Source: Mimachlamys varia (taxonomy: Eukaryota; Mollusca; Bivalvia; Pectinida; Pectinidae). Taken from it: DNA of 64,000 nt. Made by a program: the position numbers and the translations under genes. This document shows, piece by piece, positions 23,962 through 34,920 of the stretch; position 1 is the stretch's first letter, and each line of letters begins with the position of its first letter. Where the stretch lies: the NCBI GenBank assembly GCA_947623455.1, contig OX392538.1:34099001-34163000 (forward strand). The letters run 5' to 3'. A model generated the notes under the pieces. That model saw only the letters and a program-made list of their open reading frames with translations. It ran no database searches and was not told where the DNA came from.

Positions 23962-24692
23962 AGGTCCAATATACAATTTTTTGTGGTTCTGAAATATTCT
24001 GAAAATAAAATCCAATGAATAACCATGCAAAACTAAGGCTAAAACGAAGTCAACCTGAGCGGTAACTACCAAGAAACTCTTTACAGATTTCCAGAGCATT
24101 CAAAATAACTTGTGTGGACCACTAAAACAACAATCTGATTAAAATTCCGTTTTACAAGGATCTGACAACATCCCATTAGGGGTCACGTCCAGATGACCTT
24201 TGTCGCCTCTTTATTTAACACTAAAATAATTTTCCACCGACCTGTCATCTTGCAGCAAGCCATTTCGTCACATTATTCCGCACGAACTTTTTGGTGACGA
24301 AATGACTAAACGGAAAAACGTTGTAATGCGAGCTTTGTCGCCTCAAAATTTCACTGTCAAGATTCTGCCAGTAGTAATTTGATTGGCTTATGCGAAAGGT
24401 CATCGGGACATGACCCTCTATGGGATTATCTCAGATCTTAACGCAGCTGAGAGAAGTTTACGGAACGGCGCGGAGATCAAGATATGATTTTAATCAGATT
24501 GACTAAAACAACAAACCCAAAGTTAGAAGACAGCATGTTTACAAATACCGGGTTTCAACTGCTGCTGTACCGATACCTACATAAAAATTCATCTTGAATA
24601 TTGCTGATATCAGTTAATCTTATCTAAATCTAATAAGTTATTAGGCTTGATTTTCACTTAAAGTTTTGCCGAAAGGTACTTATATTGGACCT
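23962..24692. mobile_element. TTAA-flanked MITE interrupted by another MITE
   Basis: Ends AGGTCCAATATA and TATATTGGACCT. TTAA lies at 23958-23961 and TTAG (one mutation) at 24693-24696. A related copy with intact TTAA on both sides is at 49663-50046. Removing the 372-bp insert and its 10-bp duplication leaves about 349 bp, near the 384 bp of the other copy. The TTAA target suggests a piggyBac-type mobiliser, which is not proven. Confidence 0.7.
24131..24502. mobile_element. Mutator-like MITE nested in the TTAA MITE
   Basis: Termini CAATCTGATTAAAAT and ATTTTAATCAGATTG. Perfect 10-bp flanking duplication ACTAAAACAA at 24121-24130 and 24503-24512. Reverse-complement relative of 53006-53388. Confidence 0.82.
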
Positions 24693-24696
24693 TTAG

Positions 24697-25285
24697 TAAA
24701 ACTATCGCTACGCTGCAATCATTTGTACATTCTCAATATTACAGTTACACTCTTTTGCTCCCTGCGCACCAGCAATACTTCATGGCAAATTAAAAGACAG
24801 GCTTTGAGGTATTTGCTGTCTTGAGGTTAAAAAAACTGACCTATAGGCCTTTCCCAAAAGTGTTGTTACTTCCATTGATTAGCCAAAATGGTGGATACAA
24901 GATGGACTTCCGGGAAGTGTTTTTGTGATGAATTGGCACCATGTGACAATCGGATGACGTCATTTCCATTATGACATCATAATGACATGGCGCGAATTGT
25001 TTCATAAACACTTCCCAGTGTAGCCATGATGTGGCAAACAAGGCAAATAATTACACTTTTGAGATAGGCCTATTGCAGCTAAGCTTGTACATACAATGTA
25101 CATGTAGGCAAGCAAGCCCAACTTAAAATCTAGTCAAAATTATTACATGACTGAGAATCATAAAAAACTAAAACAAACTAGTCATTTTGACTTCCACTAG
25201 GTGGCGCAATCTTGGAACTGGTCATGATATATTCAAGGGATGCAGAGAGAGAATCTTGGAGTGTCAAAGAAATATTGTCAACTTT
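24697..25285. other. Intergenic stretch
   Basis: No gene or clear repeat structure recognised. Confidence 0.3.
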
Positions 25286-25865
25286 AATTTTTTTTGCCAA
25301 CCATCATCAGATGGTGGGCTGTTCAAATTGGGTCGCAGTGGTCAAGTGGTTAAGGTCTTCCGACATTCTGCCACTAGCCCTCCACCCTCCACCTCTGGGT
25401 TGCGATTTTGAATCCCACTGTAGGTCGGTGGTTTTTCTTCAGGTACTACGGCTTTCCTCCACCTCCAAATACTGGCACGTACTTAAATGACTCTGGCTAG
25501 TTGTTAAAACAAAATAACCCAAATTAAACTGTTCAAATCCCCACATGTCCATTGTCCATATCATCTGTCCTAAATCAATTCTTGTTATCACAATTACTTG
25601 AGAAGTACTGAATGAATCTTTCTCAAACATAAGCAGTTTTCCCTTTGAGCCTTTTTTTTGGGACTGATCGAGACAAAAATGGCTAACAGACGGCCATATT
25701 GGATTTTAACAATAAAAGTTTGTTATCATTATTTCTTGAGAGTTACAGCATTCTCCATAATACAGTTATCTTCTAGGTGCTTATTTCTGCCCTTTGGTTT
25801 TGGGACTGATCAGAAAAACAAAACGGCTGAAAAGCAGCCATTTTGGATTTTGGATTTTTGGGGAC
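25286..25865 (-). mobile_element. Tandem-core element fragment split by a SINE
   Basis: Begins with CCAACCATCATCAGATGGTG, like the 12371 element, and carries units with ATGGCTAACAGACGGCCAT and AAAAGCAGCCATTTTGGAT. It is diverged, and its 5' end (minus strand) near 25865 is truncated. Confidence 0.55.
25329..25528 (+). mobile_element. tRNA-derived SINE, 200 bp
   Basis: A-box-like TGGTCAAGTGG near 25339, B-box-like GGTTGCGATTTTGAATCCC near 25397, and an A-rich tail (AAACAAAATAACCCAAATTA). A perfect 10-bp target duplication CTGTTCAAAT lies at 25319-25328 and 25529-25538. Inserted in the tandem-core element. Confidence 0.82.
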
Positions 25866-25959
25866 CAGGTTCCTAGACCATCTTGATGGTATGGATATAT
25901 TAGTCGTTCTAGTCATTACCAATGTTTGGGACCAGATTCCCAGACCATGACCCTATAAT

Positions 25960-26030
25960 GTCAAATGGTCGCATGGCGGTGTAATGCGCGTTTGCCTTCC
26001 ACCAAGGCGTCCAGGGTTCGATTCCATGAT
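25960..26030 (+). repeat. tRNA-like (SINE head) sequence
   Basis: TGGCGGTGTAATGCGCG followed by a consensus B box GGGTTCGATTCC. A cloverleaf is not convincing, so a SINE promoter is likelier than a working tRNA gene. Its 3' end is unclear. Confidence 0.5.
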
Positions 26031-26039
26031 GTAAAAATG

Positions 26040-26640
26040 TCATTGCCACCATATTTACATTCTGTGTTACCTTAGCCTATATATTGTGACAAACGCTCTG
26101 CCCTACTAGCTGTTCCTCCGATTCGTCTATGTAAGTGTAGTCACAGACTACTCTCTAACAACCGATGATCTTCTTTGGTAGCTGCTCCAGACAGTCATAG
26201 GTCAATAGGTCTTGTTCTTTCTCTGGTATTCTCACCAATTTTAAGAAATAACTCAAGGCAGTAATAACTTTCAATACATATAATTCTGGTAATTAAATAA
26301 GTAGTATTTTACAAATAATTTCCATCTCCCTTTCTCAGAATCATTCAAGTTTCCATACAATAATTCTATTAATACATGTAATAGTTATAACTTTGTTGTT
26401 TGACAATAAGTTGAAATAAAGGAACCAATATATTCAATAACAAGTTTTTGTTGTAACTTTAAGTTAATAACAACTATTAACAGTAAATAAATTAACCAGA
26501 CGATACCTAGAATACTAAGATAAAAGCTAATCCAGCTTTATCGATGAGTTATGACAATTATGACTAACAATAATGACTGAATGACAGTAATGACTAAATG
26601 ACCGTAATGACTAATAAAATGACAATAATGACCGAGATAA
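26040..26640. other. Intergenic stretch with ATGAC short repeats
   Basis: No gene. At 26545-26632, ATGACTAA, ATGACAATAATGAC and ATGACCGTAATGAC recur irregularly. Confidence 0.45.
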
Positions 26641-26644
26641 TTAA

Positions 26645-27045
26645 TAAGGAATGATTCGAGTGATCAATCCCTCTAATACTATGAGAAAACTAGTCTCAAA
26701 GTATTAGCTAAGCTAGCTATCGCTATAGCTTATGATTAAATAATAGAGATTTACAGGGATGATTTGAGTAATCAATCCCTCTAATACTATGAGAACACTA
26801 GTCTCAAAGTATTAGCTAAGCTAGCTATCACTATAGCTAATGATTAAATAATAGAGACTTACAGGGATGATTTGAGTAATCAATCCCTCTAATACTATGA
26901 GAACACTAGTCTCAAAGTATTAGCTAAGCTAGCTATCACTTTAGCTAATGATTAAATAATAGAGATTTACAGGGATGATTTGAGTAATCAATCCCTCTAA
27001 TACTATGAGAACACTAGTCTCAAAGTATTAGCTAAGCTAGGCATC
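26645..27045 (+). repeat. 108-bp tandem repeat with internal palindromes, about 3.7 copies
   Basis: The landmark ATTTGAGTAATCAATCCC falls at 26654 (variant), 26762, 26870 and 26978, exactly 108 bp apart. Each unit contains an imperfect hairpin, CTAATACTATGAGA against TCTCAAAGTATTAG around ACTAGT. Confidence 0.9.
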
Positions 27046-28135
27046 CGTATTGAATATCTCTATACTTTATAAAAAAAATAGTTACAAAACTTATGGAAAA
27101 TAATATCCAATTATTTTCCTCAATATAAATTTCCTTATTTATATGCCTAAAATGCCTTGAGGACCTATATAAGAGCTACGGCGTAATAATTCCGGCCGAT
27201 ACCAGCGGTTCAAGCTGACGAAATGAGGTGGCTCGCGGCCTTTTATAGACTGCGCGCCTCCAAACTTTCCTCCAAATGCCTCCAATTTCCATATAAGGAA
27301 ATACTAACTTTGGTTTAGAGACTATGTTACTTTATTTAGAGACTATCTCCAACCGCTTCACTCATTCGTGCGCGGCACTACATATGATTTTGTAATATAG
27401 TGCACATTGCAAAATACAATATTTTACCCTTCTTATAGGATTTCACACACTGATACAAGTAAATACAATATCTCGTTGCTATAAATATTCGTAAAATGAT
27501 CTCCTCAATCATAGATTAACATTATAACTAATATCGCCAATAGCAGACGGCAGCTCATCACAATGCATGGAACGAAAGTTGAGACGAGGGCCTGTCCGAC
27601 TTGACTCTGCTCAATCGCGTATTGTAGATTAAATACATCGTGAGTACTCAAAATATGATTATGCTTAAACTCAAAAACATCCAGTCTTTCTATTGTTTCA
27701 TTGAATTACCATGTAAAGTGTTATAGTTACCGATTATCGTACCGTATATTACGAGTGCTGATGCTGGTAGATTTCTATGTCAACAAAGATGGCGGCTGCA
27801 CCAGAGTGCTCGTTGAACTAGCGTTCAACTTTAATTCATATAAAAAGACTGACACACCTAGAGGTGTTTCGTACGCTTCACAATAGTAGAAAATAATCAT
27901 AGTAACTCATAAAAACTATTGCTTTGATTTTCCGTGTGATAGTTCATGAATACTAAGCCATGAAAGGCGCGTTTGTTTACAACGTTACTGCCGAACATTA
28001 CGGAGCACAGGGACATGAGAATCCACTATTGGACTGTAATATTTTCACCCCATCTGTCACTTCGTTACAATATCATTTAGTAAACCAAATTGTAGCATAT
28101 AAGAATATATACCACAATTTGCGATGTCGCATCAC
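27046..28135. other. Intergenic stretch
   Basis: No gene recognised. Slightly higher CpG content around 27180-27250 and 27530-27620 could reflect a promoter or old repeat; no motif supports either. Confidence 0.3.
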
Positions 28136-28381
28136 ATGACGGTATTCTGACACCATATTGGACTACGTAATATCAAAGCTTTGCACTCCGCCTCAGATAA
28201 TATGTATAATGGCTTTGAATCAATCGCTTACATGATATTGATTTAAATCAGGCTATTATGACGTCATTTCTGGCGCCATGTTGGACTACGTTACGTCATC
28301 GCTTTGCACTCCGCCTCAGATTACACGTATAAAGGCTTTGAAGCAATGGCTTAGATGACGTTGATTCAAATCAGGCTCTTC
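28136..28381 (+). repeat. 123-bp tandem duplication
   Basis: Two diverged copies. GGACTACGT at 28160 and 28283 and the shared TTTGCACTCCGCCTCAGAT set the period. Confidence 0.8.
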
Positions 28382-28809
28382 CAGGAAACAAATACACATG
28401 AAAAAAGGGAGAACGTTTACCTACTTTATAAAAAAAATAGATACAGGCATATTAAAAAAATATCCTTAATATAAATTTAAGTATTGAACTGTAACCAGAT
28501 GCAGTATACAGTCGATATGAATGCAATTTGGGTGAAAGATAAATAATCATGTCGCCTTTAACAATGCTTAAATGAAATTCCAGTTTATCACAAGAAAGAT
28601 GAATTCATGGCGACCTACATCGTTTATAGTCTTGAAAGATATTCACGCCTCCAGGAATCGATTTTTGAAGATTTGAAATAATTTTTGATATCATTCAGGG
28701 GATACATATCAATTTACACAATTACAACGTACAAATAATTACTCAATGGAAAGTCCCACGGTCTTTTTCCCTGTGCAATTAACGTATTCGTTAAAATAGC
28801 TTTTTTTAT
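28382..28809. other. Intergenic stretch; probable 3' UTR of transporter A
   Basis: Immediately downstream of the minus-strand stop at 28812-28810. AT-rich with nothing else recognised. Confidence 0.35.
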
Positions 28810-29918
28810 CTACGTGTCAATTGTTCCGTTGTTTTTTCTTGATTTCCGCAATCTTTCATATACAAACATCAGGATGACATTGATAATCAAAACACCAGCT
28901 TTCCCAAAGTTTAAGAAACAAAACCAAATCGGAGAGACCTCTTCCATCATGTACCCGAACAGCATTGGACTTGACAAAGCTCCAGCGAACCCCATCAGCA
29001 GGAGAAATGCAGACATCTTTCCCCGGACCGAAATCAAATTCTCGTTTGTCCAGCTCAACAGATTCGGCCACATGGGACTCAAAACAGTACCAACGACACA
29101 CACACAGATCCATATCCCTGCATTGGAGAGTAAAACACCACTGACAGAAAGTCCGATTAAAGCCAAAGCCTGTGATAGGGATGACAGGATAAGCATCTTC
29201 ATGGGTTTGAAGAAATGAGATAAATACGCACCGATTATTCTTCCGAAAAGCACAGCGAGAAAAAATACTGACGTTAGCAAAGCTCCCGTCCTCTTGGTCC
29301 ATTGTAGGTGTTGAACACAGAAGGCAGACAGATAGCCACTGAAAGTGAAATTCAACGACATGTAGAGCATGGCGAATACTGCAATGTTTGCCAGTTGAAG
29401 GCATTTGATGCATCGAGATAAATTGCCAATGAAACGCGACTCTGCATTAGAATGTCCCTTGTTGTCTTGCTTTGAAGTTTTAAAATATATCACAACAAAC
29501 GGTAATGTTGAGAGTAAAGCCAACCCGGCGGATATTGAAAACGCGATGTAAACATTGGAAGACAGCACTTCAGTTTGCGTAAAGTTTGACTGTAGAAATG
29601 TAGTAAGCTTTGAAGCATTGTCCTCTCTGATGTTAGGGAACGTTGTGTTTACGTTGCTATCCGATGAGTTCCATGTGTCAATGGGTAACGTAACGCCATT
29701 CAAACTCGGTAGCAGTGTGAACGTTGTGTTTACGTTGCTATCCGAGGAGTTCCGTGTGTCAATGGGTACAGTGATGTCATTCGAATTCGGTAGCAGGAAT
29801 GGAAATGTAGCCATAGGTGCCAGAAGACCCGTCGGACAAATAGCGGCCATATACATATTGAGATACACTCTACCTCGTGCCGAAGCTCCCCATATTGAAA
29901 CTGCAACAGCCGTCAGAA
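28810..29918 (-). CDS. MFSD4B-like: Transporter A exon 3 (last)
   Basis: Starts after TTTCCAG|TTCTGACG (phase 1) and ends at TAG (28812-28810). It carries the large glycosylatable loop and the C-terminal six helices. An 81-bp in-frame duplication lies at about 29639-29800. Confidence 0.88.
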
Positions 29919-32094
29919 CTGGAAAGGAACAACTTTGTTGAATCAATTGTAAAAGAAAAAAAATCTGTTTCTGATTTTAATGGCGTGGTGACAATCTTAA
30001 CTGTTGTACAGTTGTTAAAACCTATATTAAAAGGCCACTAGCTATATATAATTGTTCACGAGGTGTTCAATTATTGAGTATTTTGATGCATTCGCGATTT
30101 TAGCGAAAATAAAACCCTCACGAATATTAGCATCTTCACAGTATCAAATACAAAACATCCGTACAAGTTAAGTTTTCATCGCAAGCAAAATTCAATTTCG
30201 GTCTCAACGTTAGCTAATCACTGTGTACAAGCTAAAATTCCTATGCCATGGTATAAATAAATGGCCGACTATTCGATTACTGATTCTGAGTAAGCGATTG
30301 ATCGTTACATTCTAAATTAATTCTGTCGTTTTGGCATTGCCGGATTGAGTCTGTTTTACCATAGCCTCGATGGCCACAGTTACCTATATCGAATATTGGC
30401 ACAGTTAATGATATATGCACTTGACCCACTATTAATATGAAACTGCAATTTCAACAGTAGTTTTAACCAATTATCGTTCAACCATTTTGTCTGCTGGCAT
30501 CATCGACGAGTGCTAGGGGGCATAACAGCTGCGTGATACGACGAAATTCTAAAACAAATAAGGCGTTTATGTACCCCCTTCTAGTATAGGAGGACGGAAC
30601 AGGTGCATGGTGCAATGTTATTCATGTTGGTCACGATTAGTAAATTATACAGGGGCAATCACACTTGTGAGCCTAACGTACATCTATGATATTCGGTTCA
30701 TTCTTTATCATTCTTCAAAAACCTGAACATTTCGATCATGAGTTTACAGGAAGATGGGCGTTTTGGAGTATGCTCATGAGTTTCGAGTAAGAATGGTGAC
30801 TCGGTTCTCACTTTGAGGACATGATATTTTGTTGGATGTGACAATAGATTTACAAAGCGGTTGTCGTTAATGAAGGAGAAGATCTCTTCCGGAACACCTT
30901 GGACTTTTATAAGGATCTCCATGTAAATCGTTCATTTGTTCATTTGAGTTTATAGGAAGATGGGCGTTTTTGAGTATGCTCATGAGTTTTGAGTAAGAAT
31001 AGTGACTCGGTTCTCACTTCGAGGACTTGATATTTTCTTAGATGTGACCTAGCTTTACACGGCGGTTGTCGTCGATGAAGAAGAAGAACTCTTCCGGAAC
31101 ACCTTGGACTTTTATAAGGGTCTCCATGTAAATCGTTCATTTTTTTATATTTATATAACCCCTAGTTTGATAGATTTTGAGTTCCGATTATGTTTTTGTT
31201 GACGCTTCTGTATTCTTTCATTTTTTTATCATACTTACCTACATTCATTACTCCATTGCAAAGCCCTTGGGTGACATGCGCAGTTACCATGAGTCCATAC
31301 TGAGCACACCAAGGAAGAAGTGCAAGCGTCACACTGTTTATGCTCATGGACACCACCAAGATCAGGTATCTGTTCATTCTGGCGTAAAGTGTCCCCCCTA
31401 AGATCGACCCGACCGCTCGACCGGTGTAGTATGACGTCATAAAAGCAGACCCCCTTTCCAGGTCTGTGTTGGCAATGAACAGAACGTCGAGAAAAGCTGG
31501 TCCGATCTGACCTTTGATCCATCCCTGATGAAAAAAATATCAGCGATCAATTTACAATTTATTTCGTGGGTGCTTTTTGTAAATATTGCCGAAAACTATG
31601 GGTTCCACAATGTTAAATTGAAGTATTTTCAGAATTTCTATGGGTCCCGTTATAATCTTATGAGTACAGGACTCGGGAATCGTACGTAGATTGATCTCTG
31701 AAATATATATATTGATTCTTATTTTTGTGATTAAATTTCAATTAATTTGCATATGTAATTTATAAGAAACAATTAGAAATGATGAGCAGCACTGAAATTT
31801 CATAATACACCGACAATAAAGACTTTTAAGAAATTCTCGATTATTTTATAAATGAATTCATACTAAACTTACTAGCATGGAGTTGGCGAAGGCAACACAA
31901 ATACTCAGTATAACCTTAAATTGGGTGTCTTTGTTATGTCGAAGTTCACTTAAATATGACTGCTGCTTGTCGTTCATTTCGGTTGCTTTAGTAAGGTTTT
32001 CCTTAGCTCTGTCTTCCACATCGATATCCCGAATTGGGTTTATCTCGAGCTCCGAGCAATTTTCATCCGAAGTTTTTATTTTGGTGTCAGTCAT
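28810..32094 (-). CDS. MFSD4B-like: MFS transporter copy A, MFSD4B/NaGLT1-like, intact
   Basis: Exons 32094-31873, 31524-31239 and 29918-28810 (minus strand) total 1617 bp and encode 538 residues. It is a major facilitator of the sodium-dependent glucose transporter 1 / MFSD4 group, expected in the plasma membrane with about 12 helices. Support: GWIKGQIGPAFLD after helix 1, TGRAVGSILGG (motif A region), AVSIWGASARGRVY with APMATFPFLLP, VFFLAVLFGRIIG and ENLISVRGKMSAF with LFGYMMEE. A long loop (about residues 213-290) with several N-x-S/T sequons would face outside. It contains an in-frame 27-residue duplication. All introns are GT-AG in phases 0 and 1. Substrate is not deducible; sugar transport is by family analogy. 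Two paralogs lie at 42-46 kb and 57-60 kb. Confidence 0.85.
29639..29800 (-). repeat. 81-bp in-frame tandem duplication in transporter A loop
   Basis: AACGTTGTGTTTACGTTGCT begins at 29639 and again at 29720. It translates as two similar 27-residue blocks, each with NSSDSNVNTTF. Not present in paralogs B and C. Confidence 0.88.
29919..31238 (-). other. Transporter A intron 2
   Basis: 1.3-kb intron. It contains two tandem plus-strand copies (about 30735-30935 and 30945-31150) of the 3' tail of the Penelope-like element, each with CTCTTCCGGAACACCTTGGA and TCTCCATGTAAATCGTTCAT. Confidence 0.7.
31239..31524 (-). CDS. MFSD4B-like: Transporter A exon 2
   Basis: 286 bp from CAG|GGATGG to GTAG|GTAAGT (phase 1). 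It encodes the segment GWIKGQ to CNGVMNV (helices 2-4 region). The length is identical in all three paralogs. Confidence 0.88.
31525..31872 (-). other. Transporter A intron 1
   Basis: 348-bp GT-AG intron, AT-rich. Nothing else recognised. Confidence 0.6.
31873..32094 (-). CDS. MFSD4B-like: Transporter A exon 1
   Basis: 74 codons, phase 0 at the end. A charged cytosolic N-terminus is followed by helix 1 (FKVILSICVAFANSML). The donor is CTA|GTAAGT. Same length (222 bp) as exon 1 of copy B. Confidence 0.85.
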
Positions 32095-32690
32095 TTTTTT
32101 CGTCTGTTGTTACTGTGAATAAATTTCCACATTTTATCAATATATATTGTCACATGTGTTGTTATCATTACAATATATGTGTTGTAATCATGACTCTGTA
32201 TCTACATCAGCTTGAATTCGTCATGTTTGAAGGTAACATTAATATCTTATGTCAAAGCAATAATATGAACATTTCCGAGTGTAAAAGATACATAACATGC
32301 ATTCGACAGCGCTCTGACAACGACAACAAATCAACGCGCCCCTTATTAACATTTTATATAATAAATAATATTATGTCCCCGCCATTAAATGGGGGGGGGG
32401 GCATATAGTGTTACCCATGTCCGTCCCGTCGCGTCCCGTGGTAATGTAACCAGCTGGGGGCGGAGGCATTTATGTCTCACAGACATTTCTAGTTTTTATT
32501 ATGCTTTTTAGTCATTTAACACATGAGAAGTAGTCACGGCCAACAAATCGTCGACAAAAACAATCGCAAATACATTATTTTAAACAAACTTGAAAGTGAA
32601 AATGATAAAATTTCTGAATATTGAGAGTGGCTTTAATTTACATATTTCTCTGTGAGGAAAAACAACTCGAACATTTGAGTAATAATACAT
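32095..32690. other. 5' flank of transporter A
   Basis: Likely contains the minus-strand 5' UTR and promoter; no element is clear. A run of G lies at 32391-32400. Confidence 0.35.
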
Positions 32691-32699
32691 TTGATTATG

Positions 32700-34920
32700 G
32701 GAACCTTGTTTTTAGCCTTATGACAGGGCTATTTCGGAAGTATCATACTGCATTTTCCAAGGACAATGGTATTGGGCTATCTACGGAGATTCATACTACT
32801 GACAATGTAACAGTTTGTCAGCCGTATCGTCGCATACCTCCGACACAGTACGAGGAGGTGAAACATCACATACGGAAGTTATTGGACAACCTGGCAATCA
32901 GGGAAAGTACCACAAGTTACGCTAGTCCAATATTCCTGGTTCGGAACAAAGACTCTACGGAAGTTATTTGACAAGATGGCGATCAGGGAAAAGATCACCA
33001 GTTTCGCCCGTCCAATATTCCTGGTTCGGAACAAAGTCTCTACGGAAGTTATTGGACAAGATGGCAATCAGGGAAAGTACCACCAGTTACGCCAGTCCAA
33101 TATTCCTGGTTCGGAACAAAGTCTCTACGGAAGTTATTGGACAAGATGGCGATCAGGGAAAGTACCACCAGTTTCGCCAGTCCAATATTCCTGGTTTCGG
33201 AACAAAGACTCTACGGAAGTTATTGGACAAGATGGCGATCAGGGAAAGTACCAACAGTTTCGCCAGTCCAATATTCCTGGTTGGGAACAAAGTCTCTAGG
33301 GAAGTTATTGGACAAGATGGCGATCAGGGAAAGTACCACAAGTTACGCCAGTCCAATATTCCTGGTTCGGAACAAAGACTCTACGGAAGTTATTGGACAA
33401 GATGGCGATCAGGGAAAGTACCACAAGTTACGCCAGTCCAATATTCCTGGTTCGGAACAAAGTCTCCACGGAAGTTATTGGACAAGATGGCAATCAGGGA
33501 AAGTACCACCAGTTACGCCAGTCCAATATTCCTGGTTCGGAACAAAGTCTCTATGGAAGTTATTGGACAAGATGGCGATCAGGGAAAGTACCACCAGTTT
33601 CGCCAGTCCAATATTCCTGGTTTCGGAACAAAGACTCTACGGAAGTTATTGGACAAGATGGCGATCAGGGAAAGTACCAACAGTTTCGCCAGTCCAATAT
33701 TCCTGGTTGGGAACAAAGTCTCTAGGGAAGTTATTGGACAAGATGGCGATCAGGGAAAGTACCACAAGTTACGCCAGTCCAATATTCCTGGTTCGGAACA
33801 AAGACTCTACGGAAGTTATTGGACAAGATGGCGATCAGGGAAAGTACCACAAGTTACGCCAGTCCAATATTCCTGGTTCGGAACAAAGTCTCCACGGAAG
33901 TTATTGGACAAGATGGCGATCAGGGAAAGTACCACAAGTTACGCCAGTCCAATATTCCTGGTTTCGGAACAAAGTCTCTAGGGAAGTTATTGGACAAGAT
34001 GGCGATCAGGGAAAGTACCACAAGTTACGCCAGTCCAATATTCCTGGTTCGGAACAAAGTCTCTACGGAAGTTATTGGACAAGATGGCGATCAGGGAAAG
34101 TATAACAAGTTACGCCAGTCCAATATTCCTGGTTTCGGAACAAAGTCTCTACGGAAGTTATTGGACAAGATGGCGATCAGGGAAAGTACCACAAGTTACG
34201 CCAGTCCAATATTCCTGGTTCGGAACAAAGTCTCCACGGAAGTTATTGGACAAGATGGCAATCAGGGAAAGTACCACCAGTTACGCCAGTCCAATATTCC
34301 TGGTTTCGGAACAAAGACTCTACGGAAGTTATTGGACAAGATGGCGATCAGGGAAAGTACCAACAGTTTCGCCAGTCCAATATTCCTGGTTGGGAACAAA
34401 GTCTCTAGGGAAGTTATTGGACAAGATGGCGATCAGGGAAAGTACCACAAGTTACGCCAGTCCAATGTTCCTGGTTCGGAACAAAGACTCTACGGAAGTT
34501 ATTGGACAAGATGGCGATCAGGGAAAGTACCACAAGTTACGCCAGTCCAATATTCCTGGTTCGGATCAAAGTCTCCACGGAAGTTATTGGACAAGATGGC
34601 AATCAGGGAAAGTACCACCAATTACGCTAGTCCAATAGGCCTGGTTTGGAACAAAGACTCTAGCTTCAGGCTATGTGTTGATTATCGAAGGCTTGATACT
34701 AATTAAGACCTACAAAGGTAGGGTACTTTTGCCACGAGTTGAAAAATGTTTTGATTCATTACATGGTGCTGAATACCTGTCTACTATGAATTTAATTAGT
34801 GGATACGACAGAATGTTTGTAAATTTAGAGATGACATCACTGTTTTCTTTTTCATCCAGTAATCCGGAACATATTAGTCGGTTTGGACTTCCCTACCATT
34901 GTTGCGATTTAATTCCCTAT
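32700..34920 (+). pseudogene. Ty3/gypsy reverse-transcriptase relic
   Basis: The upstream part reads LFRKYHTAFSKDN and QPYRRIPPTQYEEVKHHI, the usual lead-in to the gypsy RT fingers. The downstream part reads FRLCVDYRRLDTN and, after a break, LPRVEKCFDSLHGAEYLS and LISGYDRMF. Stops and frame changes break it. No LTRs, integrase or gag were recognised nearby, so it is an isolated, dead fragment. The segment between the two parts has been amplified into the 85-bp array at 32875-34664. Confidence 0.8.
32875..34664 (+). repeat. 85-bp tandem array born inside the gypsy RT, about 21 copies
   Basis: Each unit runs from GAAGTTATTGGACAAGATGG to GAACAAAGTCTCTACG. It corresponds to the RT fingers segment KLLD-IRESTTSYASPIFLV-RNK. 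Units are 85 bp, some 86 (GGTTTCGG variant), so each copy shifts the reading frame. This creates long repeat frames in all three phases. A five-unit pattern recurs after 426 bp (33140 and 33566). The first and last units share ACGCTAG where inner units have ACGCCAG, so growth was internal. Confidence 0.92.

Noticed and set aside
25960..26030. Stand-alone tRNA gene
   Set aside because: Good B box, but no convincing cloverleaf stems or discriminator end. Better explained as a SINE head.
28814..29941. Plus-strand frames of 128-134 residues and the minus-strand 185-residue frame
   Set aside because: Antisense or alternate-frame shadows of transporter A exon 3.
32968..34706. Long overlapping frames of 295-337 residues as repeat-protein genes
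   Set aside because: They arise because the 85-bp unit is open in all three frames. The sequence is a gypsy RT segment and no start, promoter or splice context supports a gene.
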